Below, piece by piece: positions 1 to 8,753 of a stretch of 64,000 nucleotides of DNA (position 1 is the first letter of the stretch; each line of letters begins with the position of its first letter). Source of the stretch: Candidatus Neomicrothrix sp. UBA814 (GTDB lineage Bacteria; Actinomycetota; Acidimicrobiia; Acidimicrobiales; Poriferisodalaceae); NCBI GenBank assembly GCA_002296525.1, contig DBIA01000021.1, forward strand, positions 372,001-436,000, read 5' to 3'. The notes under the pieces were generated by a model. That model did not search any database and had not been told where the DNA came from. It saw nothing but the letters and a program-made list of their open reading frames with translations. Both the position numbers and the translations under genes were made by a program.

Positions 1-32
1 ATCTGGAGCCCCCTCTTTAGGTTTAGTAAAGG

Positions 33-63
33 TTTACGTTGACTGAACGTAAATAAAGTCAAC
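33..63. promoter_or_regulatory. Candidate operator: two interleaved inverted repeats
   Basis: Seen directly: TTTACGTT (33-40) and AACGTAAA (46-53) form a perfect 8 bp inverted repeat around a 5 bp spacer. GTTGACT (38-44) and AGTCAAC (57-63) form a second, interleaved 7 bp inverted repeat. They lie about 110-135 bp upstream of the LLM oxidoreductase gene at 170. Such dyads are typical of TetR-type regulator sites, but no TetR gene is in the window, so the regulator is unknown. The remainder of 1-169 holds a CATAAT -10-like hexamer (130-135) and an AAGGAG (140-145) that is too far from the ATG to be its ribosome binding site. Confidence 0.4.
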
Positions 64-169
64 TGGCGAAACGCTAGGCGCTCGAGAGATGAAATACGAA
101 TCCGATAGCCGTATATGACGGACTTGTCACATAATCGCAAAGGAGCGTTCAAACCTCTATTTTGGGGGT

Positions 170-1087
170 ATGGATTGGGGAGTACATTTACCGCATCTGG
201 GACGTGACGTAGGTCGCGATTCGTTAACTAAGTTTGTTCAAACGGCAGAAGAGCTCGGTGTTCATTCAGGTTGGACTAGCGACCATGTGTGTTGGCCCGC
301 CGAGTTTGACTCCAAGTACCCGTACAGCAGCGACGGCTCGTTCCCGGCGCCTGCGGGCCTCGGCTGGCTTGACCCGATAGGCACACTTCTCTTCGTGGCC
401 GGATGCACAAATAAGATTCGTTTGGGCTTTACCGTTCTCATTCTTCCCTATCGGCAACCCGTGGCGACAGCAAAACAATTGGCCACGATGGACGTACTTT
501 CCAACGGTCGCTTAATCCTCGGTGTAGGTGTCGGATGGATGCGAGAAGAAGCTGAAGTGCTGGGCATGCCATGGGACAACCGAGGCAAGAGATCTGACGA
601 ACAACTTGAAATTTTCGAGTCTCTCTTCCGCGACGAAACGCCTTCGTATAACGGGGATTTTTATTCGTTTCCGGAAGTCCGATTTGAACCAAAGCCGATT
701 CAGGCTCCAGTACCCGTGTGGGTAGGCGGAAACAGCCGAGCGGCATTTCGGAGAACAGCTCGATTCGGACATGCATTCCACGCTGCTTTCGAACCTCTCG
801 AGACCGTAAGAGAGGAGTGGCGTCAAGTGCGCGAAGAATGCGAGCTACTTGGGCGAGACCCTGAAGATTTGACATTGTCCCTCAGAATGTTTCTCGACCC
901 AGACGGGGCAATGGAACCTGCGAAATCGATAGCTGGCTCAGTCGACGAAATGGTCGACACCATAGGTCGAACCGAGGAGATCGGGGTTAGTCATATTTTG
1001 GTCGATCCCGTGGCACGAGGCGGAGTTGACGGTCGACTTGACGCACTGAGCAGCTTTATGGGCGACGTAGCCTCACAAATCACCTAA
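170..1087 (+). CDS. LLM class F420-dependent oxidoreductase
   Basis: A 305-residue luciferase-like (bacterial luciferase fold, TIM barrel) oxidoreductase, expected to use coenzyme F420 (or FMN) for hydride transfer in the cytoplasm. The N-terminus MDWGVHLPHLG, the region GLGWLDPIGTLLFVAGCT (about 64-81), the block LGVGVGWMREE (about 123-133) and FEPKPIQAPVPVWVGG (about 171-186) are the usual family landmarks, and the length fits the TIGR03619-type branch. The ATG at 170 has only a poor GGGGG next to it and may be translated leaderless or weakly. It is followed at 9 bp by an S4-domain gene and then a hydratase and an MFS carrier, probably one transcript. The substrate is unknown; assignment to the family is firm, choice between F420 and FMN is inference from the neighbourhood. 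Confidence 0.9.
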   Translation: MDWGVHLPHLGRDVGRDSLTKFVQTAEELGVHSGWTSDHVCWPAEFDSKYPYSSDGSFPAPAGLGWLDPIGTLLFVAGCTNKIRLGFTVLILPYRQPVATAKQLATMDVLSNGRLILGVGVGWMREEAEVLGMPWDNRGKRSDEQLEIFESLFRDETPSYNGDFYSFPEVRFEPKPIQAPVPVWVGGNSRAAFRRTARFGHAFHAAFEPLETVREEWRQVREECELLGRDPEDLTLSLRMFLDPDGAMEPAKSIAGSVDEMVDTIGRTEEIGVSHILVDPVARGGVDGRLDALSSFMGDVASQIT

Positions 1088-1095
1088 AGCTTGTC

Positions 1096-1473
1096 ATGGC
1101 CACTGACTCATGTCGTTTAGATCGTTGGCTGTGGGCAGTCCGTGTATTCAAAACTCGGTCTTTGGCTAAAGATGCCTGCTTAAAGGGTGCCATTCGGGTT
1201 AATGGGTCGACGGCGAAACCAGCTTTCAAAGTTAGAACCGGTGACCAGATTTCAATAAAGGGACGAGATCACACTCGAGAGCTAGAGGTAGCAGCGCTAG
1301 TCGAGAAGCGAGTTGGGCCAGCTTTGGCTCCCAACTATTTTGTCGATCACAGTCCACCTTCTAACAACGAGTCCGTTGTGAAGCCGTCAGCCTCGTTCGC
1401 GCAACGGGATCGGGGTACGGGAAGACCAACTAAACGGGATCGTCGACTAATCGACAAGTTAAGAGGTGGTTAG
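1096..1473 (+). CDS. S4-domain RNA-binding protein (Hsp15/HslR-like)
   Basis: A 125-residue basic protein with an S4 RNA-binding domain at residues about 7-65: RLDRWLWAVRVFKTRSLA followed by the KGAIRVNG turn and KVRTGDQISI. This arrangement is that of Hsp15/HslR, a heat-shock protein that in E. coli binds stalled 50S subunits carrying nascent-chain tRNA. The C-terminal tail is rich in Arg and Lys (GTGRPTKRDRRLIDKLR), as in the family. It starts with ATG 8 bp after the LLM gene. The S4 fold is secure; an Hsp15 role is inferred from similarity and not from context, since neighbours are catabolic. Confidence 0.85.
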   Translation: MATDSCRLDRWLWAVRVFKTRSLAKDACLKGAIRVNGSTAKPAFKVRTGDQISIKGRDHTRELEVAALVEKRVGPALAPNYFVDHSPPSNNESVVKPSASFAQRDRGTGRPTKRDRRLIDKLRGG

Positions 1474-1499
1474 CCCATGAGGTCATAGGTAGAGGTACC

Positions 1500-2282
1500 G
1501 TGGCAACGGTGAGTCTTCCTTTACCAGTTACCTTGGCACATGCTCGTTTGGCGATGGACCTTGTAGACCCTTCGGAACTAGCAGTGCCCGAATCGGCCTC
1601 GTTGGCATACGAGGCACAAGAGTCGTTGTGTGAACTCATTGAGTCTCCGGTCATCGGATGGAAAGTGGGGGCAACTGGACCAGCGAGCCAAGCCAAACTC
1701 GGCGTCAAAGCCCCTATCTGTGGACCTGTTTTTGAACGGACTTTGCTTGAGCCTGGTTCCACTGTCCAAGTCTGCGACTTCCATCACCAACCCGGACTTG
1801 AGTCAGAGTTTGCTTTTACCCTGGGGGTCACAATTCGTCCCGGGGGGCCCACCATGAATGCAGCTCGTGCTCGGGAAATAGTTTCAGCTGTTCACCCGGC
1901 TATCGAGCTCGTCTGCTCGCGTTTCACTAATAATTTCGACGTCGATCCTGCCCTTCTCGTCGCAGATGGAGCCCTACATGGAGCTCTTGTAGTCGGTTCG
2001 GGAAGCAAACCGGAAACTGTTCCTTCCTTGAGTACCCATGAGCTTCGTACTTTGGTGGACGGAGTGGAGATTGCCTCGGGTAACGGAGCCGAGGTACTCG
2101 GAGATCCATATGAGTCTTTGGCATGGTTGTGTAATCATCTGAATCGGCGAGGCGTTGCCCTTCCCGCAGGCAGTGTGGTCACGACAGGCGCAGCAACAGG
2201 GCTACACATGACTTCCAGCGATCAGGCAGTCGCTACCGACGGTGGAAGTCTTGGATCTGTGACGCTGAACTTAGCGAGTTAG
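1500..2282 (+). CDS. 2-keto-4-pentenoate hydratase / fumarylacetoacetase-fold family protein
   Basis: A 260-residue protein of the MhpD/2-oxopent-4-enoate hydratase branch of the fumarylacetoacetate hydrolase superfamily. These enzymes add water to 2-hydroxypenta-2,4-dienoates or decarboxylate related oxo-acids in meta-cleavage pathways of aromatic compounds. Landmarks are the GWKVGATGPASQAKLGV segment (about 53-69), the metal-binding style ESEFAFTLG segment (about 100-108), HPAIELV and the C-terminal GSVVTTGAATG with a Leu or Met loop. It starts with GTG at 1500 and ends 4 bp before the GTG of the MFS gene, so the two are likely co-translated. Actual substrate is not determinable; no ring-cleaving dioxygenase is nearby. 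Confidence 0.8.
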   Translation: MATVSLPLPVTLAHARLAMDLVDPSELAVPESASLAYEAQESLCELIESPVIGWKVGATGPASQAKLGVKAPICGPVFERTLLEPGSTVQVCDFHHQPGLESEFAFTLGVTIRPGGPTMNAARAREIVSAVHPAIELVCSRFTNNFDVDPALLVADGALHGALVVGSGSKPETVPSLSTHELRTLVDGVEIASGNGAEVLGDPYESLAWLCNHLNRRGVALPAGSVVTTGAATGLHMTSSDQAVATDGGSLGSVTLNLAS

Positions 2283-2286
2283 CTAG

Positions 2287-3552
2287 GTGAAACGAAACGA
2301 GCCAGTGGAATCGTTTCGAGGTTGGGGTCTCTTAGGTCTTTCGACTTTGGCTATTTCTTTAACACTTCCTGGTCAAACGATCGGAGTGTCACCTTTCACT
2401 GACCACCTAATTGAGGATCTATCTATAAGCGCTACCTCATTGTCTACCGCTTACCTCGTAGGCACCATCACCGGTTCCCTTGCGATGCCTTCAATCGGCC
2501 GTTGGGTTGACCGTGTTGGGGTTCGAAAGACGATGCTTCTAATAGCGACTGCGTTCTCAATTGCTATCGCTTATATGGGCACAGTTCAGCATTTATGGAT
2601 GCTCGTAGTCGGATTCATTGGGATACGGATGTTGGGTCAAGGAGCCTTAAGTTTGGTCGGCCAAACCAGCATCGCCCTCTGGTTTGATGAGAAGCGCGGA
2701 TTTGCATTTGGTCTTTCTATGACTGCGTCTGCAGGTTTGATGTCGTTGGGGCCGCTCGGTTTGACGTTTTTAATCAACCAGTTCGGTTGGAGGTGGGCAT
2801 GGATCTTTAGCGCTTGTTGCGTCATGGTTTTACTGGTCCCTGCGACTTGGCGATGGATGGTAGACCGGCCCGAGTCGCTCGGTCAGCATCCAGACGGCCA
2901 AACTCCGTCCCCCAACCATGTAAAAGTCAAGGCCGAACAGTTCACCGTCAGCGAAGCTCTTCATACAAGAGCTTTCTGGGTGCTGACGGGCGTAATGGTC
3001 GTCTCTTCGGCGTTAATTACCGGAGTTACTTTTCACCACTTCTCTTTGATGGAGTCAGCGGGTCTGACCACAGCTCAAGCAGCCACTGTTTTCATTCCTC
3101 AAATGCTGGGAACTATTGCATCTGGTTTCGTTTGGGCGTGGCTGACCGATCGCACTTCTCCGCGGTTGTTACTTGTTAGCTGTCAAGCTTCACTGCTCGC
3201 AGCACACTTAAGTTACGCGTGGGTGAAACCTGGGTTCGGCGCGGCTCTGTATTCAACGCTGCTCGGAATTAACGGCGGTTCAATTCGGGCGTTAGCTTCC
3301 GCGCTGTATCCAAAATGGTTCGGAACGGACCATATTGGGGCAATTCGCGGGGTCGCAACAGCGTTCGGTGTCGGCGCATCTGCTGTTGGTCCATTAATTG
3401 TCGCTGTTGGTTTCCGAGCCACTGGGGACTATGGCACCCTCAACTTTTTCTTGGCGCTGGTGCCCGCAGCAGCAATTATTGCAGCCTTGTTCGTAAAGGC
3501 TCCCCGCAAGGCAATGTCTTCTCCTTCGCTGTATTCCGGCGAAATTAGCTAG
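2287..3552 (+). CDS. MFS transporter
   Basis: A 421-residue major facilitator superfamily carrier with about 12 hydrophobic segments. The loop 2-3 signature is visible as GRWVDRVGVRKTML (about 77-90) and the central cytoplasmic loop lies near 195-225 (DRPESLGQHPDG and following). The sequence resembles monocarboxylate or oxalate/formate antiporter-like MFS proteins, e.g. the WRWAWIFSACCVM segment. It starts with GTG, 4 bp behind the hydratase gene, suggesting uptake of the compound processed by the upstream enzymes. Substrate unknown. Confidence 0.85.
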   Translation: MKRNEPVESFRGWGLLGLSTLAISLTLPGQTIGVSPFTDHLIEDLSISATSLSTAYLVGTITGSLAMPSIGRWVDRVGVRKTMLLIATAFSIAIAYMGTVQHLWMLVVGFIGIRMLGQGALSLVGQTSIALWFDEKRGFAFGLSMTASAGLMSLGPLGLTFLINQFGWRWAWIFSACCVMVLLVPATWRWMVDRPESLGQHPDGQTPSPNHVKVKAEQFTVSEALHTRAFWVLTGVMVVSSALITGVTFHHFSLMESAGLTTAQAATVFIPQMLGTIASGFVWAWLTDRTSPRLLLVSCQASLLAAHLSYAWVKPGFGAALYSTLLGINGGSIRALASALYPKWFGTDHIGAIRGVATAFGVGASAVGPLIVAVGFRATGDYGTLNFFLALVPAAAIIAALFVKAPRKAMSSPSLYSGEIS

Positions 3553-3563
3553 CGTTTTCAAAC

Positions 3564-5498
3564 GTGCTCACCGCTACCGCTATTTCCAAAGCACAGGGAT
3601 CAAAGCAATTATTTCAAGACGTCAGTCTCCAACTTTCGGATCGGCGACGAATCGCTCTTATCGGCAGCAATGGTGTAGGAAAAACCACACTCATCGAAAT
3701 CCTTCTTGGAATTCAGGATCCCGACAAAGGGACTGTTAACCGGCCAGCGGCAGGTTCTATTGGCTACTTGCCTCAAACCTTGCAGGATGAGTTGGTTGGA
3801 ACGGCGCTTGACGCGACTTTGGAAGGCGCTTCTCACATCACTGATCTCGAGGAACGTTTGAGCGAGCTACGGGAAAGATTGAGTCGAGTCGAGGGCCCTG
3901 CTCAAGAGCATCTACTGAAGGAGTACGGCGACCTTCAAAGCCGCTTCGAACATTTAGGGGGATACGCGGTCGAGTCCGAAGCTCAACGGGTCTTAGCCGG
4001 TTTGGGATTCGACTCAGAAACGATGGTGCGCGATGTCCAAGAACTTTCCGGCGGGTGGAAAATGCGAGTGGCGCTCGCGCGTTTGCTTTTAGCAAAGCCG
4101 GACATCATGATTCTTGATGAGCCCACGAACCATCTTGATGTTGATTCTGTTACCTGGTTAGAAGACCAGCTCTCCGAGTGGCGTGGATGTTTACTCTTTG
4201 TCAGCCACGACAGAGACTTCATCGATTCGGTGGCTAATCGGGTCATCGAACTTGACGGACATTCCTCACACGAATACGTCGGAAGCTTTTCTGACTTCGT
4301 AACGGCTCGCGAACTCCGGTTATCTCAACTCGAGGCGCTTGCTGCTCATCAGAAACGAAAGATCGAGGACACAGAACGGTTCATCGAGCGGTTCCGTTAC
4401 AAAGCGAGTAAAGCCAAGCAAGTGCAAAGTCGCATTAAAGCTCTCGACCGAGTTGAGGTCGTTGAAGTTTTGACCGCGAAGGAACTAAAAGCGAAGTTTC
4501 AATTTCCCGAACCGCGGCGGTCCTCTCGGATCGTCGCTGAGTTTGACGCAGCCGGGGCAGCATATGGCGACCGGCAAATTCTCAAGGACGTTTCTTTCGT
4601 CATTGAACGGGGGCGAAAAGTGGCTTTAGTCGGTCCGAACGGTGCGGGTAAAACGACGCTGTTGCGTTTACTACTGGGCGAACTGAGCGTTACAGAGGGT
4701 AAAGCACGGCTTGGGAACAAGGTCGACTATGCGCGCTTTACTCAAAACTTGACCGAAATGCTCGACCCTCACAAAACCGTGCTCCAACAGTTCCAAGCCT
4801 CATTAGGTGATTCGGGAGATCGGAATCTGCGCACGGTTCTCGGCGGTTTTGGCTTCAGCGGTGTTCAGGTGGATCAAAAGATTGGAGACTTATCAGGCGG
4901 TGAGACGACGCGACTGGCCCTGGCAACAACAATGGCCAACCCTGTCAACCTTCTGATTCTCGATGAACCGACCAACCACCTGGATCTACCTAGCTGCGAC
5001 CACCTTGAGAACGCTCTCAACGCCTACCCCGGAACGCTCATTCTCGTCACTCACGACCGCTATCTAATTCGCAACGTCGCCGATTCTCTCATTGTGGTGA
5101 GGGGCGGCACTGCAACCTGGCATGACGGTCTAAATGAGGAGCTCTTGAAACCGCCGCTAGTTGAAAAGGACAACGGATCTTCAAATCAGTCAGCCAACCC
5201 TCACCGACAAGAACGCGAGGCGCGAAAGGTCGAAGCACGCCGCAGAAGCAAAGTGAGTGAGGCAACCCGAGACCTGCGCAAGGAAAGGGATGATCTAGAG
5301 CGGGAGTGGGAACAAGCAGAAAGTGAACTAGCTGAGGTTCAGCGGCAATTAGCCAATACCGCTACCTATGACGACCCGTCAAAGGTAACAGCGCTCACTC
5401 GGGAGCATGAACAGCTCAAGGATCATGCGGCTCAACTGATGGAAAAATACGACACTACGTTAAGGCGAATCGCTCGGAAGGAAGCTGAAATTGAGTAA
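3564..5498 (+). CDS. ABC-F family ATP-binding protein
   Basis: A 644-residue soluble protein with two ABC ATPase domains and no membrane segments, the ABC-F arrangement. Domain 1 has Walker A GSNGVGKTT (34-42), signature LSGGW (about 161) and Walker B ending DEPTNHLD (about 184). Domain 2 has GPNGAGKTT (about 357), LSGGET (about 443) and LILDEPTNHLD (about 463). Between them is the alpha-helical interdomain linker (about 245-310) that contacts the P-site tRNA in characterised members. A long charged coiled coil (about 540-644) closes the protein, as in Uup-like members. ABC-F proteins rescue or tune ribosomes in translation; some give resistance to ribosome-targeting antibiotics, but nothing here shows resistance. 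Start is GTG, 11 bp after the MFS gene. Confidence 0.92.
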   Translation: MLTATAISKAQGSKQLFQDVSLQLSDRRRIALIGSNGVGKTTLIEILLGIQDPDKGTVNRPAAGSIGYLPQTLQDELVGTALDATLEGASHITDLEERLSELRERLSRVEGPAQEHLLKEYGDLQSRFEHLGGYAVESEAQRVLAGLGFDSETMVRDVQELSGGWKMRVALARLLLAKPDIMILDEPTNHLDVDSVTWLEDQLSEWRGCLLFVSHDRDFIDSVANRVIELDGHSSHEYVGSFSDFVTARELRLSQLEALAAHQKRKIEDTERFIERFRYKASKAKQVQSRIKALDRVEVVEVLTAKELKAKFQFPEPRRSSRIVAEFDAAGAAYGDRQILKDVSFVIERGRKVALVGPNGAGKTTLLRLLLGELSVTEGKARLGNKVDYARFTQNLTEMLDPHKTVLQQFQASLGDSGDRNLRTVLGGFGFSGVQVDQKIGDLSGGETTRLALATTMANPVNLLILDEPTNHLDLPSCDHLENALNAYPGTLILVTHDRYLIRNVADSLIVVRGGTATWHDGLNEELLKPPLVEKDNGSSNQSANPHRQEREARKVEARRRSKVSEATRDLRKERDDLEREWEQAESELAEVQRQLANTATYDDPSKVTALTREHEQLKDHAAQLMEKYDTTLRRIARKEAEIE

Positions 5499-5501
5499 CG
5501 G

Positions 5502-6239
5502 CTAGTCACAACCACGGGTGGGCCCAGTAATGGAGACGTGTTCAACTTTCGTTTCGTCTTCGAGGGTAACCAGAGCCGCAGTTCCATGACCAGGGGAGCC
5601 CATGGGGGCTCCCGGATACCAAGCAGTTACTCCCCCGTGGCTAGCGTCGGTCGGAACATGCCAATGCCCTAACGCGACATAGTCAGCTTCAGTGGCTGAT
5701 ATCTCCTCATAAGTGATCGGCGACGAGCGATGGGCATCTTCTTTGGACAGGTTCAAATGGCCGTGAGCCGCCACGACATAGTAGCCCTCATTTGGACGGG
5801 CTGGGACTTCTCGAAGCGGTCTATAACCTGGCTCGTGATCAGCCATGGCTCGACCCCAGAACGTCATGCCCTTCGACTCCAAAACTAAAGAGGATCCTTC
5901 TAGACGGTCGAGAAGGTGGACGCCCGTTCGTTGCACATCAGAGCGACATCTTTCCCAAAGCGATTTCGTGTCGTGCACATCATGATTTCCGGGGATGATC
6001 ACCACTGGAACGCCGGGACTAGCGACTATTTCAAGAGTTGCCCCCACGGTAATGTCGCTAAGACGGGCATGGTCAAACAAGTCACCAGAGATCATGAGCA
6101 CATCGGCTTGGTGTTCGAGAACCGCTGCCGCTAACCCCAGTGCTGGGCACTGACACACGTCGGCATGATGCTCGCCCGGCCCTTTTACATGGCCAATGTG
6201 AACGTCAGAAGTGTGCAGCATTCGCACCATGTGGTTCAT
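5502..6239 (-). CDS. Metallophosphoesterase (SbcD/Mre11-like calcineurin fold)
   Basis: A dinuclear-metal phosphoesterase. All five metal-ligand motifs are present in order: HTSDVHIG near the N-terminus, SGDLFDH, PGNHDVHD, AAHGHLNL and LGHWHVP. This order is that of the calcineurin-like fold; the spacing resembles SbcD/Mre11 nuclease cores, but there is no SbcC partner next to it and no C-terminal capping domain, so nuclease activity is only a possibility. The reading frame is open to 6293. I place the start at ATG 6237-6239 because the conserved HTSDVHIG motif follows shortly; ATGs at 6228-6230 and 6258-6260 are alternatives. It is convergent with the ABC-F gene (3 bp apart) and divergent from the PPOX gene, with possible start overlap at 6258-6261. 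Confidence 0.85.
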   Translation of the reverse strand: MNHMVRMLHTSDVHIGHVKGPGEHHADVCQCPALGLAAAVLEHQADVLMISGDLFDHARLSDITVGATLEIVASPGVPVVIIPGNHDVHDTKSLWERCRSDVQRTGVHLLDRLEGSSLVLESKGMTFWGRAMADHEPGYRPLREVPARPNEGYYVVAAHGHLNLSKEDAHRSSPITYEEISATEADYVALGHWHVPTDASHGGVTAWYPGAPMGSPGHGTAALVTLEDETKVEHVSITGPTRGCD

Positions 6240-6258
6240 CGTTCTAATCTCATCACTC

Positions 6259-6723
6259 ATGGCCCGAAAGATTGCCACCAACAAAACAGTCAAGCGAAAC
6301 GAACTACTTGATTTTATTCGCCCTCGTCACAGAGGTGTACTTTCCACGACGAGACTTAATGGTAGACCTCAAATGTCACTGGTGACTATGGGTCTCGATG
6401 ATCACGAGCGGGTTGTAATCGCTACCTACCCCGAACGAGTGAAATCAATTAATGCCCGCCGTAACCCTGTTGGCTCATTGCTTGTCATGGGGGAAGAATT
6501 CAATAGCGAGTGGGTGCAGGTGGATGGCACTATTGAGGTCCTTGATCTTCCAGAAGCTCTAGATCCCCTCTGCGACTATTTCCGGTCGATTAGTGGTGAG
6601 CACCCTGACTGGTCGGAATACCGTGCCGCCATGGTCGATCAGGACAAATCATTATTGCGGTTTTCGATTGAATCCTGGGGTCCAATTTCTCAGGGTGGAT
6701 TCCCTCCCCGTTTAGCGGACTGA
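6259..6723 (+). CDS. PPOX class F420-dependent flavoprotein (pyridoxamine-phosphate oxidase fold)
   Basis: A 154-residue split beta-barrel protein of the pyridoxamine 5'-phosphate oxidase-like superfamily, branch usually annotated as PPOX class F420-dependent enzyme. Typical elements are the RPRHRGVLSTTRLNGRPQMSLV opening (shown here in part: GVLSTTRLNGRPQMSLV), the RVKSINARRNP segment, and SEWVQVDGTIEVLDLPEA. Members bind F420, FMN or heme and reduce small molecules. The frame is open from 6211, but the ATG at 6259 begins the conserved region and is preferred. It reads away from the metallophosphoesterase gene. Supports an F420-using organism. Confidence 0.8.
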   Translation: MARKIATNKTVKRNELLDFIRPRHRGVLSTTRLNGRPQMSLVTMGLDDHERVVIATYPERVKSINARRNPVGSLLVMGEEFNSEWVQVDGTIEVLDLPEALDPLCDYFRSISGEHPDWSEYRAAMVDQDKSLLRFSIESWGPISQGGFPPRLAD

Positions 6724-6798
6724 CGTTTATCCGATTGTCTTGAGAACTTTGTAGTCGCCGTTGGCTTCAGGCTGGCCGCAACGAATAACTTCATAGCT

Positions 6799-7623
6799 AT
6801 GCGGATACTGGTGACAAATGACGATGGGGTTGCCAGCGAAGGCCTCCACATGCTCGCTCGAGCAATGAGATCTCATGGCGAGGTGTGTGTTGTGGCTCCC
6901 GATAGCGAATATTCGGGCGCAGGCGCTGCTATTGGCCCTATTCACCTGACCCAGCCGCGCGTCCAACCTGTCGACATCAGCGGAATCGATACTGCTTGGA
7001 GTGTGGCGGGGCCACCAGCTCTATGTGTCATGTTCGCTCGGCTCGGTGCGTTCGGTGACGTTGATTTGGTGGTATCGGGCATCAACCCAGGAGCGAATGT
7101 AGGGCGCTCCGTTTACCATTCGGGCACTGTTGGGGCGGCATTAACGGCCCGCCACGCGAACATTCCAAGTTTGGCAGTTAGTCAGCACGTGACCGACTTT
7201 GACGTGGAAGGGCAATCTTGGGAAGAGGCTATTGTTGGTCAGAAGTGGCACGTGGCTGCGCAGGTCGCTAGCACAGTCGTTGAAAGCATGTTTGACGACA
7301 ACATTGGGGATAGCCCGGTAATTAATGTCAATGTCCCAAATCTCGAACTTGACCAGATCAGAGGTTGGCGGTTTACCGAACTAGGAACCCAACCTCCTCG
7401 TGCCGTTGAGCGTGTTGATCTGGAACCGTCTAATACTGATGATGGAAGCTTCAGGGTGTCGATGGCTTGGGGCGATGAGGTCGTTCATCCACCTGAGTTT
7501 GATACCGGGGCGGTCGTGAATGATGAAGTGTCCATCACTTATCTTTCTCGAATAACAGCGATTCTTCCTCCACTTAACTCCAATGTGGGAAAGGCACTGA
7601 ATGCTCTTATCGAGGATGCGTGA
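6799..7623 (+). CDS. surE: 5'/3'-nucleotidase SurE
   Basis: A 274-residue survival protein SurE, a metal-dependent phosphatase acting on nucleoside 5'- and 3'-monophosphates and on short polyphosphates. Diagnostic features are the N-terminal RILVTNDDGV with the metal-binding Asp pair, the APDSEYSGAG segment (about 35-44), the SGINPGANVGRSVYHSGTVGAA block (in two parts, about 94-115) and NVNVPN near 177. Length is the usual 250-275. It stands alone with 75 bp upstream of it and converges on the hydrolase gene at 7636. The 75 bp upstream gap holds no clear promoter. Confidence 0.95.
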   Translation: MRILVTNDDGVASEGLHMLARAMRSHGEVCVVAPDSEYSGAGAAIGPIHLTQPRVQPVDISGIDTAWSVAGPPALCVMFARLGAFGDVDLVVSGINPGANVGRSVYHSGTVGAALTARHANIPSLAVSQHVTDFDVEGQSWEEAIVGQKWHVAAQVASTVVESMFDDNIGDSPVINVNVPNLELDQIRGWRFTELGTQPPRAVERVDLEPSNTDDGSFRVSMAWGDEVVHPPEFDTGAVVNDEVSITYLSRITAILPPLNSNVGKALNALIEDA

Positions 7624-7635
7624 AGCAGTAACCGG

Positions 7636-8751
7636 TTAGGAACGGTCCTTAACCCAGTTGGTGATGAGCTCCGCCGCATCCTCTCGGGCGCCTTCGCGAT
7701 CTCGAAGATAGTGATCACCTTCGAGCGTGTGAGTCGTCAAATCCGCTGAGCTAAGTGCGTCGACAATTGCGCGGGTGTCACTTGGAAACACGCCGGAGTC
7801 TCCGTCGGCTTCGACGACAAGGGCCGGAATCTTGATTCTCGCCAAGTGTGGTGCCGCGTTGCATTGGGAATCGCTAAGGCTCCACATAGAAAGCCAGGTC
7901 CGCAGCGAACTAACGGTTCCCACTCCGTAGATTCCGTAGTTCGCACGTTGGGGCTCTCCAAGGTAGCAACTTGGAAATTCGCGATTGTTCGGATCAATCG
8001 ACCCATCGATCATTCGCAAGTCCGCCCATAGTCTCGGAGTCGTAAAGAGTCGATCATGATGCCCAGCGGCGACTAATCGATCAATTTCGCTACGCGCCCA
8101 TTGAGTGATTCGATCATTACGGCGTCGTTGCGCTTGGCGATACCTGTCGACGAACTCTTTGGTGAACGGAATTTCGCGTTCCTGGTCGAATGGATCAAGT
8201 GTTGGATCGACACTGAGGGGGTCGTCTTCGCTAATGACTGACGGGTCCATCCAGTTAGTGAGCACCTCGGGTCGGCCGGGATGCGCCGCTAATGAAATGT
8301 ATAAATCGGCGCCAGGCAACTCCATTGCCGCGTGAACTATCGATGCGCGTCCATACTCCGGTTCGAGGTTTGGCTGTACAGACTGAGATTGATAGGCGGC
8401 CATCAACGATCCGCCGCCAGAGTTACCGAGTAGGACGACTCGCTCTACCCCAGCTTGCTCGCGCAACCACCGAACGCCGACCGCTATGTCAGCAACAGCG
8501 TGATCGAGGAGGAAATATGGTTCAGCCCCTCTAAATCGTGTATTCCAGCCAAGGAATCCGACTCCACGAGTGGCGCAGAGATCTGCCAAATAATGTTCGC
8601 TGAAATCGATGTTGTAGTGGGTAGCGATGATAGCAACGTCGGGTTTACTCCCTCTGGGTCTGTAATAAACGCCTTGGCAAGGGTGGCCGCCGGCTCCTGC
8701 GCGTCCAACGACCGGGGAAGGCAAACCAACAAATTCGCGCTCGACCGTCAC
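7636..8751 (-). CDS. Alpha/beta hydrolase
   Basis: A 371-residue alpha/beta hydrolase. The nucleophile elbow is LLGNSGGGSLMAAY (Ser at about 111), preceded by a strand-loop ATHYNIDFSEHY that probably forms the oxyanion region. An acidic residue candidate lies in ALVVEADGDSGVFPSD, and the C-terminal catalytic His in LEGDHYLRDRE. A cap of about 150 residues sits between the elbow and the Asp strand. No signal peptide is seen, so it is cytoplasmic. Only 2 bp separate it from the upstream VOC gene, and the strand continues to an MFS carrier and an acyl-CoA synthetase, so it may hydrolyse an ester, lactone or thioester in that pathway. Substrate unknown. Confidence 0.8.
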   Translation of the reverse strand: MTVEREFVGLPSPVVGRAGAGGHPCQGVYYRPRGSKPDVAIIATHYNIDFSEHYLADLCATRGVGFLGWNTRFRGAEPYFLLDHAVADIAVGVRWLREQAGVERVVLLGNSGGGSLMAAYQSQSVQPNLEPEYGRASIVHAAMELPGADLYISLAAHPGRPEVLTNWMDPSVISEDDPLSVDPTLDPFDQEREIPFTKEFVDRYRQAQRRRNDRITQWARSEIDRLVAAGHHDRLFTTPRLWADLRMIDGSIDPNNREFPSCYLGEPQRANYGIYGVGTVSSLRTWLSMWSLSDSQCNAAPHLARIKIPALVVEADGDSGVFPSDTRAIVDALSSADLTTHTLEGDHYLRDREGAREDAAELITNWVKDRS

Positions 8752-8753
8752 GG

